Below are positions 1 to 9,031 of a stretch of DNA of 64,000 nucleotides, in pieces. The stretch comes from Winogradskyella helgolandensis (GTDB lineage: Bacteria > Bacteroidota > Bacteroidia > Flavobacteriales > Flavobacteriaceae): positions 2,057,001 through 2,121,000 of the forward strand of contig NZ_JABFHO010000001.1 in the NCBI RefSeq assembly GCF_013404085.1. The letters are read 5' to 3'. Both the position numbers and the translations under genes were made by a program. The notes under the pieces were generated by a model. That model worked only from the letters and a program-made list of their open reading frames with translations, did not search any database and was not told the DNA's origin. How positions within the stretch are numbered: position 1 is the first letter of the stretch; the number at the start of each line of letters is the position of its first letter.

Positions 1-141
1 AATAATGCTCCCGTTTACATCAGTTGGGATTATATCATTATTTTAAACATTGGCACATTTGTAGCTTGTTTATTAATGCTATTAATTCCATCAATTATTA
101 TTTCCAAAATTTCACCAGTTAAGGCGATTCGGTTTGATTAA
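1..141 (+). CDS. FtsX-like ABC transporter permease, C-terminal fragment
   Basis: An open frame enters from the left edge and stops with TAA at 139-141. The visible 46 residues hold one strongly hydrophobic helix (about residues 15-36) followed by the ending KISPVKAIRFD. A last membrane helix followed by P-x-x-A-I-R-F-D is typical of the FtsX/LolC/MacB permease family, which act in lipoprotein release, cell division or efflux. Only the tail is visible, so the exact subfamily cannot be told. Family assignment is from the C-terminal motif alone. Confidence 0.6.
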   Translation, partial: NNAPVYISWDYIIILNIGTFVACLLMLLIPSIIISKISPVKAIRFD

Positions 142-315
142 AAAGCACTTAGAGTTAGTTGATTGATTTTCGTTAAGACGTTTAAATTTTACAAAAAATG
201 AACGGTGAGATTCTGTTTTTTTACCGATGCTTGTGAACATTTTTTATCCCATGCAAATTAGGATTTTTACGAGATTTTTTAATTAGAAGAATTAATCTGA
301 ATTTTAATAAAAACT

Positions 316-487
316 CTCCGTGAATCTTAGCGTATTCTCCATAAAATTCCGCGAAACAACTTAAGCTTTTAAACATTGTTTCTCAGCGCCTTTGCGTACA
401 TTTTATAATCAAAATAATTTAGTTTATAATTTAAAACAATGGCTCTGTGAATCTTTGTGTTTTCTCTGTGGAACTCTGTGTAACAAC
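316..487. repeat. Degenerate 45-bp direct repeat pair in the 142-665 intergenic region
   Basis: The gap 142-665 has no gene that I can support. It contains two 45-base stretches, 316-360 and 443-487, that align without gaps. Both start CTC(C/T)GTGAATCTT and end A(A/G)ACAAC-like; most differences are C/T or A/G. A third related scrap (GCGCCTTTGCG) lies near 387. Similar CTCTGTGAATC-type intergenic words occur in many environmental genomes. They look like decayed repeats and not coding sequence. Confidence 0.55.
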
Positions 488-548
488 TTCCTATTTTTAA
501 TAACAAAACATTAATAATTTCAAAATTAGTAAAACGTAACATTTAACG

Positions 549-556
549 TAACTTTG
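549..556 (+). promoter_or_regulatory. Bacteroidota-type -7 promoter element (TAACTTTG)
   Basis: TAACTTTG matches the TAnnTTTG -7 consensus of the Bacteroidota housekeeping sigma factor. It lies about 110 bases before the CBS-like gene at 666. No clear TTTG -33 element is seen at the right distance. The predicted leader carries two small inverted repeats, GAACC/GGTTC (578-602) and TTAAAGG/CCTTTAA (621-647). Confidence 0.45.
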
Positions 557-665
557 CACTTTCAAAAAAAGAACGATGAACCGAGCCTAATAAAAAAGGT
601 TCAATAATTATAAGGTTATATTAAAGGACAACACATTTTACCTTTAAAAATAATAATAAACAGAA

Positions 666-1646
666 ATGGAATACGTAGAAAATATATTAGGTACAATAGG
701 TAATACACCATTAGTTAAAATGAATAAACTAGTGGAAGACTTACCTTGTTTAGTACTCGCTAAATACGAAACATTTAACCCAGGGAATTCTGTTAAAGAC
801 CGCATGGCTTTGCAGATGATTGAAGATGCGGAAGCAGATGGTCGCCTAAAACCAGGAGGAACTATTATTGAAGGTACTTCAGGAAACACTGGCATGGGAT
901 TAGCATTAGCAGCTATTGTAAAAGGTTACAAATGTATTTTTGTGATGGCAGATAAACAATCTAAAGAAAAGGTAGATATTATGCGTGCTGTAGGTGCAGA
1001 AGTTATTGTTTGTCCAACTGCAGTTGAACCAACAGACCCTAGAAGTTACTATTCAGTGTCGAAACGATTAGGTGAAGAAACACCAAACTCTTGGTATGTA
1101 AATCAATATGACAACCCAAGTAATACCAAAGCACATTACGAAAGTACAGGACCCGAAATATGGAAACAAACCGATGGTAAAATCACGCATTTTGTAGTTG
1201 GTGTTGGTACAGGAGGTACTATCTCTGGAGTTGGTAAATACCTAAAAGAACAAAATCCTAATATTAAAATTTGGGGAGTTGATACGTACGGTTCAGTATT
1301 TAAAAAATATCATGAAACAGGAATTTTTGATGAAAACGAAATTTATCCTTATGTAACCGAAGGTATCGGAGAAGATATTCTTCCAAAAAATGTAGACTTT
1401 AGTTTAATCGATGGTTTTACAAAAGTAACTGATAAAGATGCTTGTGTATATACACAACGTTTGGCAAAAGAAGAAGGTATGTTTTTAGGAAACTCTGCAG
1501 GTTCAGCAATAAAAGGAGTGTTGCAATTAAAAGAGCATTTTAAACCGGATGATGTGGTTGTGGTTTTATTTCATGATCACGGAAGTCGTTATGTTGGTAA
1601 AATGTTTAATGACGATTGGATGCGGGAAATGGGTTATATTGATTAA
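666..1646 (+). CDS. Cystathionine beta-synthase-type PLP enzyme (cysteine synthase family)
   Basis: This is a fold-type II PLP enzyme of sulfur amino acid metabolism, joining serine or O-acetylserine with homocysteine or sulfide. The PLP lysine is K44 in NSVKDR, the substrate loop GTSGNTG is at 70-76, and a GTGGT phosphate-binding loop follows near residue 186. Details such as DPRSYYSVSKRL, QYDNPSN and the ending W-x-x-x-M-G resemble the catalytic core of eukaryotic cystathionine beta-synthase more than CysK. The N-terminal heme segment and the C-terminal CBS regulatory pair are absent, giving 326 residues. ATG start with an A-rich upstream region. A terminator hairpin follows at 1703, so the gene is probably transcribed alone. 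Choice between CBS and cysteine synthase is inferred. Confidence 0.85.
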   Translation: MEYVENILGTIGNTPLVKMNKLVEDLPCLVLAKYETFNPGNSVKDRMALQMIEDAEADGRLKPGGTIIEGTSGNTGMGLALAAIVKGYKCIFVMADKQSKEKVDIMRAVGAEVIVCPTAVEPTDPRSYYSVSKRLGEETPNSWYVNQYDNPSNTKAHYESTGPEIWKQTDGKITHFVVGVGTGGTISGVGKYLKEQNPNIKIWGVDTYGSVFKKYHETGIFDENEIYPYVTEGIGEDILPKNVDFSLIDGFTKVTDKDACVYTQRLAKEEGMFLGNSAGSAIKGVLQLKEHFKPDDVVVVLFHDHGSRYVGKMFNDDWMREMGYID

Positions 1647-1702
1647 TAAATTCTATATTTATTGGTCACTTAACAAAGTTGAAGTACTCATTATATAAAG
1701 AG

Positions 1703-1735
1703 AAAAATCCTGATGTAATTATCAGGATTTTTTTT
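1703..1735 (+). terminator. Intrinsic terminator after the CBS-like gene
   Basis: An 11-bp stem (1704-1714 with 1721-1731), loop of six, is followed by a run of T to about 1735. It lies 57 bases after the stop codon. Confidence 0.8.
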
Positions 1736-1879
1736 GCTTCAAACATTTTCAAAGCCAAGTAGTTACCATTTGTTTTTATTTTAATATTAATGGAAACAAT
1801 TCTAATTTAATTCATTCTTAATTCATCATAGTTGGCAGAAGCATTTGCCTACCTTCACCAAAAAGGGAAACCTACTATT

Positions 1880-2944
1880 ATGACGGATCTTAAAGTAAAT
1901 AAACCAAATCCATTTTTACCGCTGAAAGATGTCACTATTTATAATAGAGGAGTGGGTATTATAAGCATAATAAATGTACTAGAAGCGGGAAGCCCTGTTT
2001 TAATTACTGAGTTTTATAGTAATGGATCCATACTACTTAACGGTTTGCAAGCACATCTCAATAAAACATTACCCAATACTTCATTTAAAGAGCAGCGTGC
2101 GTTTCGAGCTGTTTATCATAAGCTTTCTAATCTTATTATTGTTCAAATTGTAGACCATCAAATTGTAGTAAATAAGGCTCCTATTATAGGTTGGCTAAAA
2201 AAATTATACCCAGAAACAAGTGACTTTCTATTAACCCTTCCGCAAGTGCAAGGCTTAAATAGTGCTTGGCAATGGTATACAAACGGTATTACTATACCAG
2301 TATTACGCAATAAAATTCATCCGTATTATGGTACGTATTTTCCAACACGTTTTGAACATTTAGAATTGTTTGATAATTGGTTAAAACGTTACGAAGGCTC
2401 TAAAAAATCGGCGATGGATATTGGTGTTGGTAGCGGTGTTTTAGCGTTACAAATGATTAAACACGGATTTCAAAAGGTTTTCGCAACAGATACGAATCCG
2501 AATGCTATAATTGGCTTAACAGAAATGATGGGAGATACCAAACTCTCCCGAAAATTAGAGTTAGATTTTGGATCACTTTTTGGCAAGTGGAAGAATAAAG
2601 CAGAGCTCATTGTTTTTAATCCACCTTGGTTAGCTGAAACAAGAGATTCAAATAATTTAGACGAAGCTATTTATTATAATAAAAACCTATTTCCAGAATT
2701 TTTTGAAGCAGCAAAGCAAATGCTGTTGTCAGATGGGAAGTTGGTTCTTGTGTTTTCAAATTTGGGACAAATCACAGGATTAGCAAAATCGCATCCTATA
2801 GAACAAGAACTAGCAGAAGGTGGACGGTTTCAGTTAGAACGTTGTTTTAAGAAAAATGTAAAAAAAGCCTCTGATAAAACAAAACGCAACTTAGATCATC
2901 GTAAGAAGGAAGAGGTTGAACTTTGGATTTTAACTCATATTTAA
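1880..2944 (+). CDS. Class I SAM-dependent methyltransferase (HemK/PrmC-like NPPW motif)
   Basis: The C-terminal half is a Rossmann methyltransferase: the SAM-binding motif DIGVGSGVLAL begins near residue 180 and the N-P-P-W catalytic motif is at about 247-250. NPPW/NPPY motifs are typical of enzymes that methylate exocyclic or amide nitrogens (PrmC, RsmC, N6-adenine types). The N-terminal 170 residues are not a domain I recognise. The frame stays open upstream to a TTG at 1832, but I chose the ATG at 1880 (354 aa) since it starts MTDLKVNK directly before conserved-looking sequence. The substrate cannot be told from sequence. A hairpin follows at 3004. Confidence 0.75.
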   Translation: MTDLKVNKPNPFLPLKDVTIYNRGVGIISIINVLEAGSPVLITEFYSNGSILLNGLQAHLNKTLPNTSFKEQRAFRAVYHKLSNLIIVQIVDHQIVVNKAPIIGWLKKLYPETSDFLLTLPQVQGLNSAWQWYTNGITIPVLRNKIHPYYGTYFPTRFEHLELFDNWLKRYEGSKKSAMDIGVGSGVLALQMIKHGFQKVFATDTNPNAIIGLTEMMGDTKLSRKLELDFGSLFGKWKNKAELIVFNPPWLAETRDSNNLDEAIYYNKNLFPEFFEAAKQMLLSDGKLVLVFSNLGQITGLAKSHPIEQELAEGGRFQLERCFKKNVKKASDKTKRNLDHRKKEEVELWILTHI

Positions 2945-3395
2945 AAAAGTCTTTTCTAGTGTTGTCCTTGGTTAGAGAAAGCACTGTATTTGATACTAAA
3001 TTAAAATAAATCCTAATTAATAATTAGGATTTATTTGGTTTAATGAAGTTAGTAGATAGGTGAAGTAGAATATAAATATGCGTTTAAAGTTTTAATAATA
3101 CGTTCTCTATTAAGTACGATGTCTCGAAAATATAGTCACTTTAAACTCAATTTTAAGACCTAGATACACTAAATGTAATATGTAAATTCATAATTATTAT
3201 GGATTATGGGATAAATAAAATAGTATTTTAAGTTTTGTTTAAAGTGTTGATAATGAGCTGTTAAAAACATGGTTACGAGATTCAGTATTTTTTGGAGAGG
3301 TAGGTAAGTTGAAAATATCAAAAATTTAGCATACTTTCGTTAAAACGCATATTTTATCGATTAGTTGTGTTTACCCTAACCTAACTTAACCAATA
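2945..3395. other. Intergenic region with a hairpin and a weak promoter
   Basis: No gene is supported in these 451 bases. A perfect inverted repeat (3004-3019 with 3021-3036, AAATAAATCCTAATTA and its complement) is a likely terminator or bidirectional stem. TACTTTCG at 3332-3339, one mismatch from TAnnTTTG, with a TTG about 20 bases upstream, may be the promoter of the FIST gene. The rest is AT-rich and unremarkable. Confidence 0.5.
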
Positions 3396-4523
3396 ATGAT
3401 AGTAGAGCAGTTATCTCTAAACGCTTCAACATGGCATAATAGCTTAAACAAAATTGAGATTGTACCCAACATCGTCTTATTATTCGTATCTCCTAAATTT
3501 ATTGCTAAAGCAGAGCTGATTGACCAATTGCTAAAAAGATATCCTGAGGTAAAACTTTTAGGGTGTTCTACAGCAGGTGAAATATCTGGAATTACAGTGT
3601 CTGATAAAACGGTATCATTAACTGCGATTAAATTTGAGCATGTACAAAATAGATTAGAAACAGTAGAAGTAGAAAATAGAGACGAAAGTTTTAATGCAGG
3701 TGTTAGTTTGGCTGAAAAACTAGAGTTTAAAGATTTAAAACATATTCTATTATTTAGTGATGGGCTTAATGTAAATGGATCAGATTTGGTATCAGGTTTA
3801 AGAAGTGTTTTACCTGAAATTGGTATAACAGGAGGTTTGGCAGGAGATGGTCTCGATTTTAGAGAAACATTTGTAGTTGCAAACAGTCTTATCTCAGATG
3901 GAATTGTTGTTGGACTAGGTTTATATGGAGATCATTTAAAAGTTGGATATAGTTCTAAAAGTGGATGGTATGGTTTTGGTATTGAACGTTTGGTAACTAA
4001 ATCAGTCAATAATACTTTATATGAATTAGATGGTTTGCCGGCATTAGATATTTATAAATCATTTTTAGGAGATGAGATAACAGGTCAATCAAGTGCTGCT
4101 TTACGCTTTCCGCTTAGTATACGTGTTAATGAAACTGAAGAACCTGTTGTTAGAACGGTTGTAAGCTTAGATGAAGAACATCAAGGTTTAACTTTTACAG
4201 ACAGAATACCAAAAGGTGCCCTTGTGCGTTTAATGAATTCTAATGTAAATAAATTAATAGATGGTGCAAAGTATTCAGCTATAGAGGCTTCTAATGCAAT
4301 CAATGAGAGTGGTGAATTGGCTATTTTAATAAGTTGTGCTGGAAGACGGAAAATGCTTAAGCAATTAGTAGAAGAAGAGGTTGATGCCGTTAGAGATGTT
4401 ATTGGCGAAAAGCCAAAAATTACAGGTATTTATTCCTATGGAGAAATAGGACCATTTAGGGAATTTGCACCTTGTAAGTTTCATAATCAGACCATGACAA
4501 TTACAATATTATCAGAATGCTAA
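3396..4523 (+). CDS. FIST domain sensory protein
   Basis: A 375-residue soluble protein matching the FIST family. FIST_N covers about residues 25-215 (marked by LLGCSTAGEISG and TGGLAGDG) and FIST_C about 220-355 (ending in GIYSYGEIGPF and NQTMTITIL). FIST domains are predicted small-ligand sensors, possibly for amino acids, found next to signalling proteins. The stop overlaps the start of the next gene, a hybrid histidine kinase, by seven bases (4517-4523), so the two are translationally coupled. I infer that this protein feeds a signal to that kinase. No signal peptide or membrane segment is seen, so sensing is probably cytoplasmic. Confidence 0.87.
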   Translation: MIVEQLSLNASTWHNSLNKIEIVPNIVLLFVSPKFIAKAELIDQLLKRYPEVKLLGCSTAGEISGITVSDKTVSLTAIKFEHVQNRLETVEVENRDESFNAGVSLAEKLEFKDLKHILLFSDGLNVNGSDLVSGLRSVLPEIGITGGLAGDGLDFRETFVVANSLISDGIVVGLGLYGDHLKVGYSSKSGWYGFGIERLVTKSVNNTLYELDGLPALDIYKSFLGDEITGQSSAALRFPLSIRVNETEEPVVRTVVSLDEEHQGLTFTDRIPKGALVRLMNSNVNKLIDGAKYSAIEASNAINESGELAILISCAGRRKMLKQLVEEEVDAVRDVIGEKPKITGIYSYGEIGPFREFAPCKFHNQTMTITILSEC

Positions 4524-6247
4524 ACGGAAATCTACATAGGCTTTTGAAAAGACAAATCACTAAAGCTGGTTTTGAGGATGCGGATATAGAAAAATATAAA
4601 GATTTTTTTGATTCTGTAAACGAAGCTTATAAAGGTTACGATGAGGATGTTAAGGATGTTGAAATTATTTTGGAAGAAAGTTCTAAAGAGCTATTTAAAT
4701 CCAATCAAGCTTTAAAATCTGAAGTTGTAAGAGCAGAATCTGAAATAAATATTATAGTAGATACAATAGAAGGTGTCATCTTTAAAACCGATTTGAGTGG
4801 TAACTTTAAATATTTAAATAAGGCTTGTAAAGATTTATTAGGGATATCAGTTGAGGAAGCATTAAATAAAAATTATAGAGAGTTCTTAGTTGGTATTAAT
4901 AAGGACGAGAATTTAAGGCTTCAAAACTTTTTTGCAGAGCATCATGATGATTTTGTAACCTTATTAAAGTTTTTTAAACCTACAGGTGAAAAAGTATGGG
5001 TGCAAGTACGGTTAGTTCTTACATACGATAATGATGGGATTGCTAATGGTACAATTGGTACAATGACCGATGTTACACAATTGAAGGAAACGGAAATTGA
5101 ATTAAATCTTGCTAATAAAACAAAAGACGAATTTTTATCTACAATGTCCCACGAAATCAGAACACCTTTAAATGCTGTAATTGGTATGTCTGATATTCTG
5201 TTAATGGAAAAGTTTTTGCCAGAACAATTAGAAAACCTTCAAGTATTAAAGTATTCTAGTGAACATTTATTAGCTTTAATTAATGACTTGTTAAACCTAA
5301 ATAAATTTAAATCTAATGAAGTAAAATTAGTTGAAGACGATTTTAATCTTTCAGAACTCATCCAAAACATTCAATTGCATTTTAAACATACGGCTATAAA
5401 TAATAATCTAAGTTTTGAAACCGTATTAGACAGTTCTATTCCTTCTGTTTTAAAAGGAGATAGTTTAAAACTATCTCAAGTATTAAAAAACTTGTTAAGT
5501 AATGCCTTTAAATTCACTCACAAAGGAGGTGTTACTTTTGAAATAGAATTATTAAGTTCTACCAACGATGTTACAACGATAAGGTTTAATGTAAAAGACT
5601 CTGGGATTGGAGTGTCTTATGATAAACAAAAAGATATTTTTAAAAGTTTTGTGCAAGCTAGTGATAACACGTCTCAGCTATATGGTGGTTCAGGACTTGG
5701 GTTATATATTAGTAAAGAGTTGCTAAATATTCAATCTACAAGTCTGCAATTAGAGAGTACAGAGGGAAAAGGATCAAAATTTTGGTTTGATATTTCCCTT
5801 AAAAATTCGGATAAGATAGACGCTATAAAGCAGAATTATATATCCAAAACCAATCCAATTGACTTAAAAGTACTCGTTGCAGAAGATAACCAAATTAATG
5901 CCTTGGTGCTTAAAAAGCTGTTCAACAAATGGAAAATTAACTATGAAATAGCAAATAACGGACAAGAGCTTTTAGATCTATATAATCAAAAACATTTTGA
6001 TTTAATATTAATGGATTTGCAAATGCCAATATTAAATGGATATGATACGACTCGGTATATTAGAAAAATGAATGATATAAGGAAATCTACAATTCCTATT
6101 GTCGCATTAACGGCTTTTTCTCAATCTGAAGTGAAAGAGAAAACAAAACGTTATAAAATGAATGGTTATCTGAGTAAACCATTTAATGTTAATGAATTGC
6201 ACGAGCTTCTTAGTTTCTATAGTGTTAGAAAACAAGAAGTAGTATAG
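4517..6247 (+). CDS. PAS hybrid histidine kinase with C-terminal receiver
   Basis: A 576-residue soluble hybrid kinase. An N-terminal helical region leads into a PAS domain (about 75-190). HisKA follows, with phospho-acceptor H212 in STMSHEIRTPLN. HATPase_c carries the N box (QVLKNLLSNAFKFT, about 321-334), G1 DSGIGV (361-366) and G2 GGSGLGL (390-396). A receiver domain spans about 450-570, with acidic residues in VAEDN, phospho-acceptor D500 in LILMDLQMP and the conserved lysine in YLSKPF. No membrane helix and no DNA-binding output are seen, so the final partner (a phosphotransfer protein or regulator) must be encoded elsewhere. It overlaps the FIST gene and is probably its effector. Confidence 0.93.
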   Translation: MLNGNLHRLLKRQITKAGFEDADIEKYKDFFDSVNEAYKGYDEDVKDVEIILEESSKELFKSNQALKSEVVRAESEINIIVDTIEGVIFKTDLSGNFKYLNKACKDLLGISVEEALNKNYREFLVGINKDENLRLQNFFAEHHDDFVTLLKFFKPTGEKVWVQVRLVLTYDNDGIANGTIGTMTDVTQLKETEIELNLANKTKDEFLSTMSHEIRTPLNAVIGMSDILLMEKFLPEQLENLQVLKYSSEHLLALINDLLNLNKFKSNEVKLVEDDFNLSELIQNIQLHFKHTAINNNLSFETVLDSSIPSVLKGDSLKLSQVLKNLLSNAFKFTHKGGVTFEIELLSSTNDVTTIRFNVKDSGIGVSYDKQKDIFKSFVQASDNTSQLYGGSGLGLYISKELLNIQSTSLQLESTEGKGSKFWFDISLKNSDKIDAIKQNYISKTNPIDLKVLVAEDNQINALVLKKLFNKWKINYEIANNGQELLDLYNQKHFDLILMDLQMPILNGYDTTRYIRKMNDIRKSTIPIVALTAFSQSEVKEKTKRYKMNGYLSKPFNVNELHELLSFYSVRKQEVV

Positions 6248-6281
6248 CGGCTTTAAGCTAATATTTTAGTATTTTTAGAGG

Positions 6282-7556
6282 ATGCAAGAAGATTTTCTTC
6301 ACTACATCTGGAAACATAAAGCCTTCGCTTCATCAGTGTTACAAACAACAAAAGATGAACCGATTAGTATTGCTAATTTAGGTCAGCATAACCATAATGC
6401 TGGTCCAGATTTCTTCAACGCACAATTAAGTATTGGTTCGCAGCTTTGGGCTGGTAATGTAGAAATTCATATAAAATCGTCAGATTGGTATGTTCATAAT
6501 CATGAAGTTGATAAAGCATATGATAATGTAATTCTTCATGTGGTTTGGGAGCACGATACCGAAATCTTTCGAAAAGATAATTCCGAAATTCCAACACTAG
6601 AATTAAAACACTATGTGGATAAAAACTTAATCCATAAGTATCAAAAATTGATGCAATCTAAATCTTGGATTAATTGTGAATCTGATTTTCATAATGCGGA
6701 TGATTTTCTGCTTAATAATTGGTTAGAACGTTTATATATAGAACGTTTAGAAGAAAAGTCTGAAACCATTGTGCAATTATTAAAAGATTCTAATAACGAT
6801 TGGGAGGCTGTACTTTTTAAAATGTTACTGAAAAACTTCGGGCTTAAAGTAAATGGTGAGACGTTTTTTAGTTTGGCAAATTCTTTTGATTTTTCAATTA
6901 TTAGAAAATTACAAAATGATGTTTTAAATGTTGAAGCGTTGTTTTTTGGACAATCGGGTTTGCTAGAAGAAAACACTATTGAGGATGGTTACTTTAAAGA
7001 TCTTAAAGAGCGATATAAATTTTTAAAACAAAAATTTAGGTTAGATAATAGAGGTATTTTGCCGTTGCAGTTTTTTAGATTGCGACCGCCAAATTTTCCA
7101 ACGATACGTTTATCGCAATTTGCTAATTTATATACTGTAGAACAGAATTTATTTTCAAAAGTAATGCAGTTAAATACGCTTGATGCGTTTTATAAATTTT
7201 TCAATAAAGGAGTGACTCAGTTTTGGATGACGCATTATACATTCGCTAAATCGTCAAACAAAACTAAAAAAGTAATGACGAAGTCCTTCATAGATTTATT
7301 AATCATTAACACGCTTATACCTTTAAAATTTAGTTATGCAAAATCACAAGGGAAATCAGTTGAAGATACTGTGTTTATCCTCATAAAAGAAATTAAAATT
7401 GAGAATAACAGTATTGTCTCTAAATTTTTAGACTTAAAGCCAGTAGAAAAAAATGCTTTAAGTTCTCAAGCCTTATTGGAACTTAAACAAAAGTATTGCG
7501 ATAAAAATAGATGTTTGCAATGTGCTATAGGTAATAGCTTAATCGTGAAAAATTGA
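6282..7556 (+). CDS. DUF2851 family protein
   Basis: A 424-residue protein recognised as DUF2851 from its N-terminal signature: HNHNAGPDFFNAQLSIG, then WAGNVEIHIKSSDW and VILHVVWEHD. The family is common in Bacteroidota and has no established function. The C-terminus holds a paired cysteine motif (YC-x4-RCLQC) that could bind a metal. No signal peptide is present. It lies 34 bases after the hybrid kinase gene and could be cotranscribed with it. The ATG at 6282 directly precedes the conserved start QEDFLHYIWK. Confidence 0.85.
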   Translation: MQEDFLHYIWKHKAFASSVLQTTKDEPISIANLGQHNHNAGPDFFNAQLSIGSQLWAGNVEIHIKSSDWYVHNHEVDKAYDNVILHVVWEHDTEIFRKDNSEIPTLELKHYVDKNLIHKYQKLMQSKSWINCESDFHNADDFLLNNWLERLYIERLEEKSETIVQLLKDSNNDWEAVLFKMLLKNFGLKVNGETFFSLANSFDFSIIRKLQNDVLNVEALFFGQSGLLEENTIEDGYFKDLKERYKFLKQKFRLDNRGILPLQFFRLRPPNFPTIRLSQFANLYTVEQNLFSKVMQLNTLDAFYKFFNKGVTQFWMTHYTFAKSSNKTKKVMTKSFIDLLIINTLIPLKFSYAKSQGKSVEDTVFILIKEIKIENNSIVSKFLDLKPVEKNALSSQALLELKQKYCDKNRCLQCAIGNSLIVKN

Positions 7557-7656
7557 GTAACTTGCGGTATGAAACATCCATAACTAGATTTTTATATTTA
7601 AAGACTATGAAAATAAGGGTGTACTATGTGACCATTGAAATACAATATTTAAACAC

Positions 7657-7884
7657 ATGAATAGATCTTACATTCTACTATTATATTTTCAAAAGAGAGG
7701 GTATTACGTATGTCAACGTATAGCAGATCGTTTGGGTATTAGAGCCAAAATTGTAAGAACTTCGTTTATGTATCTCACTTTTGTAACCGTCGGTTTTGGT
7801 TTTGCACTCTATTTATTCTTAGCCTTTTGGATGCGTATTAAAGATATCGTTTATACAAAACGGTCTTCAGTTTTCGATTTATAA
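7657..7884 (+). CDS. Small PspC-like membrane protein
   Basis: A 75-residue protein. Residues 18-60 resemble a PspC domain: VCQRIADRLGIRAKIVRTSF followed by one hydrophobic helix (about 38-60). PspC domain proteins sit in the inner membrane and take part in envelope stress responses; this minimal version has only the core. It ends 15 bases before the potassium channel gene and is probably cotranscribed with it. Whether the two work together is unknown. Confidence 0.7.
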   Translation: MNRSYILLLYFQKRGYYVCQRIADRLGIRAKIVRTSFMYLTFVTVGFGFALYLFLAFWMRIKDIVYTKRSSVFDL

Positions 7885-7899
7885 TTTTGTTGATTTAAT

Positions 7900-8922
7900 A
7901 TGGATAATCCGTTATTAAAACTTTATAGATCTAAGATTTACACAGCCATAATGATGTTGGTTTTGTTGCTTTGTATTGGTGTTTTAGGCTATAGATTTAT
8001 TTCGGGCTATTTATGGCTAGATGCGGTTTATATGACTGTGATTACTGTAACAACTGTTGGTTTTGCCGAAGTTATGCCTCTCGATTCCACTTCTAAGATT
8101 TTTACTATTTTTTTAATTTTAACCAGTGTGGTAATTGTGGGGTATGCCATTACTATCATAACAGATTATATTCTTAGTAGAAATAATTTTGAAGACATAA
8201 AACAACATAGAATGCAAAAGAAAATTAATGCAATGACTAATCATATCATTATTTGTGGGTATGGCCGCAACGGTAAACAAGCAGCAAAAAAGTTGAGTGA
8301 TTACGGAAAGCCTTTCGTCATTATAGAACGTAATAAGGATATCATTGAAAAATTTCAGGACGATACCATTACGTTTATTGAAGGAAATGCCAACGAAGAC
8401 GAAACCCTTTTTGCAGCTGGTATCGAAAAAGCAAGTACGCTAATTTGCGCCTTGCCAAATGATGCAGATAATTTATTTGTGGTTTTATCAGCTCGGCAGA
8501 TTAATGCTAAATTATCGATTATAAGTAGAGCTTCTGAGGAAACGTCTTACAATAAGCTAAAATTAGCCGGTGCTAACAATGTTATTTTACCCGATAGAAT
8601 AGGAGGAGATCATATGGCTTCTTTAGTGGTGATTCCTGATTTGGTTGAATTTATAGATAACTTAGGTATTATAGGGGAACGTAACATTAATATTGAAGAA
8701 GTTAAAGTAGAACAACTTTATAATATGAATGAAGTTAAAACAATAAGGGACTTGGATTTACGTAAAAAGACAGGCTGTACAGTTATAGGATTTAAGAATG
8801 ATAAAGGAGAATATATAGTAAATCCTGAAGCGGATACAAAATTGATTCCTGGTTCAAAAATCATAGTTTTAGGACGTCCAGAACAGATTATAAAATTGAA
8901 TTCTCAGTACAATATTGAATAA
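7900..8922 (+). CDS. Two-TM potassium channel with RCK/TrkA domain
   Basis: A 340-residue channel subunit. TM1 is at about 14-36 and the pore helix at 40-52. The selectivity filter is T-T-V-G-F-A (51-56), then TM2 at 68-92. A cytoplasmic RCK domain starts with the NAD-binding loop GYGRNG (120-125), and a TrkA_C-like end covers about 255-340. The plan is that of MthK-type ligand-gated K+ channels. The third filter position is Ala (GFA) in place of the usual Gly (GYG/GFG), which may alter selectivity. The upstream PspC-like gene is 15 bases away. Confidence 0.87.
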   Translation: MDNPLLKLYRSKIYTAIMMLVLLLCIGVLGYRFISGYLWLDAVYMTVITVTTVGFAEVMPLDSTSKIFTIFLILTSVVIVGYAITIITDYILSRNNFEDIKQHRMQKKINAMTNHIIICGYGRNGKQAAKKLSDYGKPFVIIERNKDIIEKFQDDTITFIEGNANEDETLFAAGIEKASTLICALPNDADNLFVVLSARQINAKLSIISRASEETSYNKLKLAGANNVILPDRIGGDHMASLVVIPDLVEFIDNLGIIGERNINIEEVKVEQLYNMNEVKTIRDLDLRKKTGCTVIGFKNDKGEYIVNPEADTKLIPGSKIIVLGRPEQIIKLNSQYNIE

Positions 8923-9031
8923 CTTATACATTGATTTTATGTGTTGATACTTTATTGGCTCATTTTTTTTTTGCATCTTGTCATCTTTAAATTTAATTAA
9001 CTAACAAAAAAACTAACTAACAACTTAACTC

